A stretch of DNA of 64,000 nucleotides from G963555815 sp965249615 [NCBI: bacterium] (GTDB taxonomy: Bacteria > UBA8248 > JACPRG01). The stretch is taken from NCBI GenBank assembly GCA_965249615.1, contig CBDFMI010000006.1:496001-560000 (forward strand), read 5' to 3'. Under the pieces are notes generated by a model. It was not told the origin of the DNA and did no database searches. It saw nothing but the letters and a program-made list of their open reading frames with translations. The translations under genes and the position numbers were made by a program. This document shows, one piece after another, positions 45,430 to 52,091 of the stretch. Each line of letters opens with the position of its first letter. The stretch's first letter is position 1.

Positions 45430-46143
45430 TCAGCGGGGGAGGCAGAGAGATTCCCACTTTGGTAAGAGCCGTTCCGCAATTTCGAGATCGGTCTGGGTTC
45501 TGACGTCCACGAGCCCCGAAAGATCTCGGATGGGGACCATCCCCACCCGGTGGCCCAGGCGTTCTCCCCGTTTGATGATCTCCCCCCGGGTCGCACAGAC
45601 GAGGCCGCTGATCTCCCGGTAGAGGGGGCTCTTGAGGGTTCTTGGCCCTCGCTCCGGTCCGCTGATCCGGGCGAGCCCTCCCCCCTGAAGACACCAGAAG
45701 TTCGCCCGCTCCTCATGGGCCACGAAGACCGAGTCCCAGTTCTCCCGAAAGAGGGTCTCCACGATCTTGTCGATGAGGCCGGGAGGCCGGAAGGGATGCG
45801 TCACCTCCAGAAGAACGACGACCTCGACGGGTTTCCCATCGCTTTTCTCCAACCATTCGACCGCGTGCTGAAGGACCTTCTCGAGAGGGACGTCGGAGGA
45901 GGCAAGCTCTTTCGGCCTGAGGAAGGGGGCCTCGGCCCCCTCGCGCTTGGCGAGCTCAGCCATCCGGTCGTCCTCTGTTGAGACGATGATCCGCTGGACC
46001 GCCCGGCTCGCCTTCGCCGCCTGGATGGTGTGGGCGAGGAGGGTCCTGCCGCCGAGCTTCTCGTGATAGAGGGGAAGTCCCTGGACCGGGATCAGGGCAA
46101 TGACCTGGGCGCCCGCGGGCGGGACCTCACCGGGCGATATCAT
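45430..46143 (-). CDS. NeuA-like CMP-sugar synthetase with a degenerate nucleotide-binding motif
   Basis: This is a 237-residue cytidylyltransferase-family protein. LLAHTIQAAKASRAVQRIIV-STEDDRMAELAKREGAEAPF and VVLLEVTHPFRPPGLIDKIVETL follow NeuA. The N-terminal motif IPARGGSKGIxxKN, which binds CTP, is instead IPVQGLPLYHEKL. The Arg and the GSK triad are missing. The next gene upstream (46177-46932) is a second family member with the normal motif. This one may have lost catalysis, or it may recognise a different nucleotide. It overlaps nothing and precedes the KdtA-like gene. Confidence 0.78.
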   Translation of the reverse strand: MISPGEVPPAGAQVIALIPVQGLPLYHEKLGGRTLLAHTIQAAKASRAVQRIIVSTEDDRMAELAKREGAEAPFLRPKELASSDVPLEKVLQHAVEWLEKSDGKPVEVVVLLEVTHPFRPPGLIDKIVETLFRENWDSVFVAHEERANFWCLQGGGLARISGPERGPRTLKSPLYREISGLVCATRGEIIKRGERLGHRVGMVPIRDLSGLVDVRTQTDLEIAERLLPKWESLCLPR

Positions 46144-46176
46144 AAAAACCTCTGTTCGCGCGCATCTTCAGGAAAT

Positions 46177-46932
46177 TCATCCACTCACGTCGTAGAGATC
46201 TCTATCCCGCCATTCCGTCAGCACCTTGTCGGCCAGCCAGAGGTCAAACTCCTCGTGGATGTCGATGGCAGAGGCCGGGTCATCATTGGGGATGATGAGG
46301 ACTCGATCCCCCAGGCGGCGGGGAGGCTCTCCCAGGAGAAAGCGGGGGCGGGTGGCACAGGCGAGTCCCGTGTCCTCCCGGTAGATGGGCCGCTTCATTT
46401 GACGAGACACGTGCCCCCGGGGCGGGCCCATGGGAGAAAACCCGTCTTCTGCTTCCAGCCAGTAGTTCTTGTGATCCCGATACCCGATGAAGGCCGAGTC
46501 CAACGAGGGGTCCTCCTGAAGGGCCTGGACCACCCGGTCGATCATCCCCCGGTGCCGGAAGACATCCGTCGCCTGAAGGTAGACCAGGATCTCGACGGGA
46601 TAGCCCTCCTCCTGCTTGAGCCAGAGGAGGGCGTGCCGGAGGACCTCCTCTGTAGAGGCCGCGTCAGAGGTGAGGTCCACCGTGGCCCCCGACGGTGTCT
46701 TGTAGGCGGTGGGCCGAAGAAAGGGGACCTCGGCGCCAGACTCCCGGGCGACCTCGGCGATCTCCTGGTCGTCAGTCGAGACGATGACCCGTTCCACCCG
46801 CCCTGCCCGGCAAGCGGCCTGGATGGTGTGGGCGATCAGAGGCTTTCCGGCAAGCGGCCTGACGTTCTTTCGGGCAAGGCCCTTGGAACCTCCGCGGGCC
46901 GGAATTAGGGCAACTACGTGGCCCTCGCCCAT
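46177..46932 (-). CDS. NeuA-like CMP-nonulosonate synthetase
   Basis: NeuA-type enzymes activate sialic, legionaminic or pseudaminic acid with CTP. The 251-residue product has the intact CTP motif VVALIPARGGSKGLARKNVR. AGKPLIAHTIQAACRAGRVE, VIVSTDDQEIAEVARESGAEVPFLRP and LVYLQATDVFRHRGMIDRVV follow, the last being the LQPTSPLR-like segment. It lies one GT2 gene away from a NeuB-like synthase. The acid activated cannot be distinguished by eye. The LegB-like gene in the same block favours legionaminate. Confidence 0.88.
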   Translation of the reverse strand: MGEGHVVALIPARGGSKGLARKNVRPLAGKPLIAHTIQAACRAGRVERVIVSTDDQEIAEVARESGAEVPFLRPTAYKTPSGATVDLTSDAASTEEVLRHALLWLKQEEGYPVEILVYLQATDVFRHRGMIDRVVQALQEDPSLDSAFIGYRDHKNYWLEAEDGFSPMGPPRGHVSRQMKRPIYREDTGLACATRPRFLLGEPPRRLGDRVLIIPNDDPASAIDIHEEFDLWLADKVLTEWRDRDLYDVSG

Positions 46933-46953
46933 ACGGGTCCTCCAAGGGGTGTC

Positions 46954-47640
46954 TTAGGGCTCCCGGCCGTTGATGAGCTCGATCATCCTCACCACGCGCT
47001 CGGCCCGGTTCGGGTCCATGGTCTGATGGATGCCGTGGTGGTGATACACGCTGGCCTGGGGCTCGTAAATGATCTGGTAGCCGGTTTCAATCACCTTCTT
47101 GGCCCAGTCTCGATCCTCCACCCCGTCGAGCTCCTCGTCAAAAGGGACCTCCTCCCAGACGCTTCGGCGCAACATGGCGTTGGCGTTGTGGAAGAAGGAA
47201 TCCCGCACCTGGACCTTGCGGTCCAGCCCAAAAGTGTTCCAGAGGTCTCGTTTGTCGAAGATGTTGGTGTCGGGAAGGGGCTCCTGCCGGCCATAGACAG
47301 CGGCGACACGGTCAGACTCAAAATTGATGAGGAGGCGGTCGAGCCACTTGTTGTTGACAGGGATGCAGTGGGATGACAGACAGGCGATGAGATCCCCCTG
47401 AGCGGCCTGGATGCCCCGGTTGAGGGCCCGGCCGAAGCTGAACTCGGCGTCACTGATGGGGACGATCTCGCACTCAAATTCCCGCACCGCCTCCTCGGTT
47501 CCGTCGCTCGATTCATTCTCCACAATGATGATCTCCAGCCTGGGGTAGTCCTGGAGGAAGGTGGCCCGCAGGCAACGGCGAATCCAACGGATCTCGTCCT
47601 TCACACGGATGATGGCCGAGATGAGGGGGGTCTCTTTCAT
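46954..47640 (-). CDS. GT2-family glycosyltransferase
   Basis: This is a 228-residue GT-A fold protein with ISAIIRVKDEIRWIRRCLRA, LEIIIVENESSDGTEEAVRE, FGRALNRGIQAAQGDLIACL, SSHCIPVNNKWLDRLL and the acceptor-side FDEELDGVEDRDWAKKVIE, whose ED region supplies the catalytic base in inverting GT2 enzymes. Its ATG overlaps the NeuB-like stop by four bases, so it is translated with the nonulosonate genes. Confidence 0.88.
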   Translation of the reverse strand: MKETPLISAIIRVKDEIRWIRRCLRATFLQDYPRLEIIIVENESSDGTEEAVREFECEIVPISDAEFSFGRALNRGIQAAQGDLIACLSSHCIPVNNKWLDRLLINFESDRVAAVYGRQEPLPDTNIFDKRDLWNTFGLDRKVQVRDSFFHNANAMLRRSVWEEVPFDEELDGVEDRDWAKKVIETGYQIIYEPQASVYHHHGIHQTMDPNRAERVVRMIELINGREP

Positions 47641-48659
47641 GCCATCTCCACCAGTCCGAAGGTGATGTGGTCGTCCTTGCGAATCGGATAGAGGGCGCGT
47701 TTGCCGATGAGGTCGGGGATCAGGTGCGGGGTGAGGCCCCGAAGGGGCGCCTTGGCGGTCAGCATCTCTCGCGTCAGGACCGTCCCCTGGGGGATGTCAA
47801 CGGCCGCCACGACGGATCTTCGGTAGTTGTCGAAAGTGTCCACCTCTGTCGGCAAGAGTCTTTTTTCCACCTCCCCCCCCACCGCCCGCTGGACCTTTCG
47901 GATGGATTCCACCATCCGGCGGAGCTCATCCGGCTCGGCGCTAAAGGTGTGCTCGAACCCCGGCAGGCACCGGTCCAGGGTCAGGTGCTTCTGGACCACC
48001 TTTGCCCCCAGGGCCGCGGCGACCGGGGCCGTGAGGATCCCGTCTTCGTAATCCTCATACCCTACGGTGCATTCAAAACGCCTGAGCCAATGGATCATCT
48101 GAAGCTGGCTCTCCTCGGGGGGTGTGGGGAAGGAGGCTACCCCGTGAAGGAGCGTCAGGTTGCACCCCTTGAGGTTTTGGACGAGGTTCTCCACCTCCCG
48201 GGCGTCCAGGGTGGCCGTTGAGACCAGAACGGGCTTTCCCCTTTGAGCCACGGCCTGAAGGAGTGGGAGATCCGTATTGGCTTCGGCGGGGATTTTTAGG
48301 GCGTCGGGTTCGAAGGCGTCCAGAAACTCCAGGGAGGGGATGTCGTACGCCTCGCCAATAAATTTAAGACGTCCCTGGGCTTGCGCCCGGATCTGCCCGA
48401 AGGCCTGAGAATCCAGATCCAAGCGATCCCAGATTGCCCGAAGGGTTGGCCCCAGCTCGGGAAAGCGGGGCTCCTTTCGGTCCAGGACCTCTCGGGTCCA
48501 CGTCTCATCGGGACGCCGCTTGGGGAGGCTGACGGCGTTGCAGCCCGAGTCGGCGGCGATGTCCACCATCTTTCGGGCGCGCGCCACATCGCCGTTGTGA
48601 TTCACGCCCAGGGCTGCAACGATGAGGCAACCCTTTGAGGAATTCAGGTGTTCAGTCAT
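47637..48659 (-). CDS. NeuB-like nonulosonic acid synthase
   Basis: NeuB/LegI condenses a 6-deoxy- or N-acetyl-mannosamine-type sugar with phosphoenolpyruvate. The 340-residue barrel has LIVAALGVNHNGDVARARKM, FIGEAYDIPSLEFLDAFEPDALKIPA, VLVSTATLDAREVENLVQNL and LLHGVASFPTPPEESQLQMI. GYEDYEDGI and KVVQKHLTLDRCLPGFEHTFSAEPDELRRMV supply PEP and metal residues. A C-terminal antifreeze/SAF-like domain follows (VDIPQGTVLTREMLTAKAPL). The normal KxQ motif after the first helix (VKFQ) reads AVSLPKRRPDE, which is unusual. No NeuC/LegG epimerase is in the window. Confidence 0.86.
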   Translation of the reverse strand: MTEHLNSSKGCLIVAALGVNHNGDVARARKMVDIAADSGCNAVSLPKRRPDETWTREVLDRKEPRFPELGPTLRAIWDRLDLDSQAFGQIRAQAQGRLKFIGEAYDIPSLEFLDAFEPDALKIPAEANTDLPLLQAVAQRGKPVLVSTATLDAREVENLVQNLKGCNLTLLHGVASFPTPPEESQLQMIHWLRRFECTVGYEDYEDGILTAPVAAALGAKVVQKHLTLDRCLPGFEHTFSAEPDELRRMVESIRKVQRAVGGEVEKRLLPTEVDTFDNYRRSVVAAVDIPQGTVLTREMLTAKAPLRGLTPHLIPDLIGKRALYPIRKDDHITFGLVEMA

Positions 48660-48781
48660 CTCGCTTGGTCCAAAAGACCCGAGGTGAGATCTTTCTCATT
48701 TTCGGGAACTGGTGAGCACAAGTAAGGGATTTCTCTCAGGCGGGTCTTCTTTTTCTCTGGAGAGAGTGATTCGCCCGCCCC

Positions 48782-49834
48782 TCAAGGGGCCGTCGCGGCG
48801 ACCGTCGAGGCTTTTAGCTTGGAAGCCTGAACCCACTCGTAGCTTTCCTTATATTTGCAGCTGCGGCAGGCCGTCATGTCGTCCAGCCTGCGCTCCCGGT
48901 GGATCTGGCGGATCGTCTCCAGGGCTTTCCCCTTCCAGATCTCCTCCACAGAGGAGCGGTTGAAATTTCCTACGACGTGGTGGGAGTCCCAGTCCCGGCA
49001 GCAGATGATGGCCTTTCCGTCGAAGGCGATGATGAGGCGCTGCCAGACTTGGGGACAGGGGCGGCGACCGACGGCGATGAGTTCACGAGTCTTCTCGAGG
49101 CGGTCATCCTCTTCTCCACGGTTCGTGTAATCGGTGATGGAGACATAGTCCACCACCCCCTGCCACATCCGGACAAAGTCCGGGGCCTCCGCGGAGTTCT
49201 CGTCCATCCGGACCATCCCCACGCGGATGATGGGGCGCCGGACTTTCATGCTGTTTCGGATCTCCACGAACTCCCGGATGTTGTTCACCAGCTTCTCGAA
49301 TTTTCCGCCAATTCGAATGCTCTCGTAGGACTCTTTGGTGGCGCCGTCCAGGGAGAAGAGGATCCGATCGAGACCGGAATCGATGAGTTCCCGGGAGTAG
49401 TCCGGGTTGAGGAGGAGGCCGTTGGTATTCATCTGGATATCCCTGACCCCCTTGGCCTTGGCATACCGGATGCTCTTTGTCAGGAGTTCCCGATGGACCA
49501 AGGGCTCCCCCCGCCAGTTGAACTTGCAGGAGAACATCCCCTTGGACACACCCTCATCGACAATGGCCTTCGCCATCTCGAAATCCATGTAGCCGAGGCT
49601 CTCCTTAAACGCCGGGGTCTCGTCAAATCCGTGTGGGCACATGACGCACCGCAGGTTGCAGGTGTTATTGAGTTCAATGTCCACGTGGGTGGGGAACTTG
49701 AGGACGTGGTTGAAGCGGGGAGCCAAGTGCCACTTGGCCCGGTAGGTTAGATACTTGGGACTCAGACACCTTCGCCACAAAAAATTAAGATGAGACCTGA
49801 GATCTTTGTGCTCTCGATAAGCCGACTGACGCAT
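48782..49834 (-). CDS. Radical SAM/SPASM-domain protein
   Basis: The 350-residue product has HVDIELNNTCNLRCVMCPHG with a CxxxCxxC cluster-binding motif. GMFSCKFNWRGEPLVHRELL (the GGE-like loop, here RGE), DIQMNTNGLLL and ILFSLDGATKESYESIRIGG follow. The C-terminal region has CPQVWQRLIIAFDGKAIICC-RDWDSHHVVGNFNRSSVEEIWKGK and MTACRSCKYKESYEW, a SPASM-like second cluster domain. Such proteins occur in nonulosonate and glycan loci with unknown roles. It heads the NeuB-NeuA gene run, 122 bases upstream of the neuB-like gene. Confidence 0.87.
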   Translation of the reverse strand: MRQSAYREHKDLRSHLNFLWRRCLSPKYLTYRAKWHLAPRFNHVLKFPTHVDIELNNTCNLRCVMCPHGFDETPAFKESLGYMDFEMAKAIVDEGVSKGMFSCKFNWRGEPLVHRELLTKSIRYAKAKGVRDIQMNTNGLLLNPDYSRELIDSGLDRILFSLDGATKESYESIRIGGKFEKLVNNIREFVEIRNSMKVRRPIIRVGMVRMDENSAEAPDFVRMWQGVVDYVSITDYTNRGEEDDRLEKTRELIAVGRRPCPQVWQRLIIAFDGKAIICCRDWDSHHVVGNFNRSSVEEIWKGKALETIRQIHRERRLDDMTACRSCKYKESYEWVQASKLKASTVAATAP

Positions 49835-49880
49835 CCTGGTGACCCCTTTAGAAGAGGAGATTATTTCAAGGGCGTTCCTT

Positions 49881-49896
49881 GGGGATCATTATCCCC
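49881..49896. repeat. Inverted repeat upstream of the SPASM gene
   Basis: GGGGAT-CATT-ATCCCC is a 6-bp perfect stem, followed on the plus strand by CCTTTT. It lies in the 199-base gap between the MFS gene and the SPASM gene. On the transcribed (minus) strand no T-tract follows, so it is not an obvious terminator there. It may be a structured leader. The rest of the gap holds no gene. Confidence 0.35.
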
Positions 49897-50033
49897 CTTT
49901 TCCCCGAAGTCAAACGCATCTCCAGGGAATGAATAGCACGTCAACATACAACCCCCTCTCGCCCCCTGTCAAGCCTCTAGCGCCTTGAATTTGTAGCGGT
50001 GTGGGCCCCCCCCTCACCTGACAGGCGCGGGCA

Positions 50034-51273
50034 TCAACCTCTGTTCTGATCGACAGCCTCCGTGGTCTTTTGGAGGGGCGCGTGTTCCTCAGGCGGCTTG
50101 ATCCTCCGAAACATTGCGAAGAGGACGAGATCGTAGAGGGATTTTAGACCGCCGGCGATGTAGAAGGGGGCCCCAGAGCGAGACCCTGGGTGAGGGCCCC
50201 GGCCAGGGCCGGGCCAAGGGGCCGCACGGCGCTTCGGGCAAAATTGGTAAAGCCCGCGGTGGCAACACGCTCCTCGGGCCCCACAACGGCCACCACATAA
50301 GACTGGCGGGTCGGGACGTCCATCTGGGAGAGGGCGTTTCGGGCCAAAAGGAGTCCCAGGGCGATGGGAAGGTTCGGGGCGAGGGGGATGGCGGCCAGGA
50401 GGAGGTTGGAGGGGAGGTGCGTGAAGACCATGGTGTTCAAGAGGCCGATTCGGTTGGCGAGCCTGGTTGCGATCAGAAAGGAAGCGCCCTGAAGGAGCCC
50501 CGTGGCGAAGAAGGTAAGGCCCAGGAGTTCTATCGAGGCCCCGAACCTGAGCTGAAGCCAAAAGACGAGGAAGGCTTGGATGATGAAGCCCCCGGCGAAG
50601 GAGTCCAGGGCAAAGAGGACGGAGAGTCGAGTGACGATGCCCCTGGAGTGCTGAAGCGGCGGGCCTTGCTTGACGCCGACCGTCTCGACTTGGGGCGAAA
50701 GATGAAAAGCCATCCAGGCGGCGATCAGGCCGATGGCCACATAGAGGAGAAACCAGCGCTGGGTCGCCGGAAGAGAGATGAAACGACGGAAGAATTCGGG
50801 GCCGCCGGCGGCGAGGGCCCCGAAAGACCCCACCACCGCGGCGATCGCGTTGGAGTAGCCGAAGACCCGGTTGCGCTCCTTCCCTTCGCCGGTGACGCCC
50901 GGGAGCATGGCCTGTTCCAGGGAAGTGAAAGGGCCGGACTCCACCACCTCGGCGGAGAGGGTCCCGGTCAAGGCCGCCAGGATGAGGAGGGGGAACGCCT
51001 GGGAGAGGCCAAAGAGCGCTCCCGAGACCGCCATGAGGAAAAAGAGGGAACAGTAGAGGGCCTTCGGCCGATCCGCTCCCCTGCCACCGCGACAAGGGCA
51101 GACATCAGGGCCGTCCCGGCCAGCAGGACGCTGAAGAGGACCCCCACCTGAGTCACTGAGAGCCCTGCCTCCCGCAGTGATGCCCCCAGCAGAATGCTCC
51201 CAAACCCGTAGGCGAAGGCACGAAGCGCCTTAATCTTTAAGATACGCCGGACATCGGGGGAAAGGCTCTGCAT
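50034..51273 (-). pseudogene. Major facilitator superfamily transporter, two frameshifts
   Basis: The N-terminus (51273 down to about 51066) reads MQSLSPDVRRILKIKALRAF ... GVLFSVLLAGTALMSALVAVAGERIGRR, the first helices plus the DRxGRR-like loop. The frame then changes and continues ALYCSLFFLMAVSGALFGLS through about nine more helices to AGALTQGLALG near 50175. There it changes again to APFYIAGGLKSLYDLVLFAM and ends EAVDQNRG at 50034. Each shift needs one added base, in CGAAGGCC near 51063 and in the GGGGG/CCCC run at 50166-50174. The full protein would be about 412 residues with 12 helices. Homopolymer sequencing errors are as likely as true decay. The transported compound is unknown. Confidence 0.8.
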
Positions 51274-51423
51274 GATGGTTGTCTTGGCGCTTGTTAGGAC
51301 GTTGAACGTAGAGGGCTGACATGCACCCCTTGAAATCTTAGCATGACCTATTTAGGTTCGTTATATCGTTGCTAGAAAGAAGCTTCCTCTATAAGGGGTG
51401 GGTATCAGTTCTTCGGAGCGAGC

Positions 51424-51900
51424 ATGGCCGAACACTCACTGGACGTCACCATCAGACCCATGGAGGAGGCTGATCTGCCCGCCGTGCTGGCCATCGAGCG
51501 GGAGGTCTTCCCCTCGGCCTGGAGCCCGGCCATCTTTCGGCAAGAGCTCAAGGATAAGGATCTCGCTCATCTCTTCGTGGCAGAGGTTGCGCTTCCCGGA
51601 GGGGGACGGTTGGTGGTGGGGTACGCCTGCTGCTGGCTTGTCGTAGACGAGGTTCATATCACCAACCTCGCCGTCGAGAAGACCTACCGGCGACAGGGCG
51701 TGGCCCATCAACTTCTGACGGAGATGCTTAATGGGGCGAAGATCGAGGGTGCCCAGCGGGCCACCTTAGAGGTCCGGCTATCCAACGACGCGGCCCGGTG
51801 TTTCTACGAGCGCCATGGCTTTCAATCGGCCGCCATTCGCAGGGGCTACTACGCGGACAATGGGGAAGACGCCCTGGTGATGTGGAGTCCCGCCCTTTAG
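51424..51900 (+). CDS. rimI: RimI-like ribosomal protein S18 N-alpha-acetyltransferase
   Basis: RimI acetylates the N-terminal alanine of ribosomal protein S18. The 158-residue GNAT protein has TIRPMEEADLPAVLAIEREV-FPSAWSPAIFRQEL, VVDEVHITNLAVEKTYRRQG and the acetyl-CoA loop RRQGVAHQLLTEML. ATLEVRLSNDAARCFYERHGF and VMWSPAL at the end also fit the RimI group. It lies alone on the plus strand, upstream of the AT-rich heat-shock promoter, without the usual tsaB neighbour. Confidence 0.88.
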   Translation: MAEHSLDVTIRPMEEADLPAVLAIEREVFPSAWSPAIFRQELKDKDLAHLFVAEVALPGGGRLVVGYACCWLVVDEVHITNLAVEKTYRRQGVAHQLLTEMLNGAKIEGAQRATLEVRLSNDAARCFYERHGFQSAAIRRGYYADNGEDALVMWSPAL

Positions 51901-51917
51901 GCTTAGACGAAATCTTC

Positions 51918-51933
51918 ATATGTTGCAACATAT
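51918..51933. promoter_or_regulatory. 16-bp perfect palindrome, candidate operator 1
   Basis: ATATGTTGCAACATAT is its own reverse complement. It lies just after rimI and about 60 bases ahead of the -35 box of the clpB promoter. Its core TGTTGCAACA recurs as CGTTGTAACA at 52025-52034. The centres of the two are 104 bp apart, close to a whole number of helical turns. Confidence 0.6.
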
Positions 51934-51992
51934 TGATTTTAAATGAATAAATAGACACTTCAGATTATTATAAATTAAATGCATCAGAAAAC

Positions 51993-52021
51993 TTGACAAA
52001 GGTCGACTAATAGTGCATATT
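51993..52021 (+). promoter_or_regulatory. Sigma-70-type promoter for the clpB-dnaK cluster
   Basis: TTGACA (51993-51998), a 17-base spacer and CATATT (52016-52021) make a near-consensus promoter. It lies in an AT-rich 190-base gap, about 70 bases ahead of the clpB ATG. It is the only strong promoter-like sequence in the gap. Confidence 0.65.
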
Positions 52022-52024
52022 TTA

Positions 52025-52034
52025 CGTTGTAACA
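52025..52034. promoter_or_regulatory. Candidate operator 2 next to the transcription start
   Basis: CGTTGTAACA matches the core of the palindrome at 51918-51933 in eight of ten bases. It overlaps the expected +1 region (the -10 ends at 52021), where a bound repressor would block initiation. The HspR HAIR consensus CTTGAGT-N7-ACTCAAG was looked for in this gap and not found. Confidence 0.5.
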
Positions 52035-52091
52035 AATAGCAACTAGACCAAAATTCGTTTTTTATCAGTTCAACTCTCAACGGAGAGACAC

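Noticed and set aside
51901-52091. HspR HAIR operator
   Set aside because: CTTGAGT-N7-ACTCAAG or a close variant is not present. Only the TGTTGCAACA-type palindromes are.
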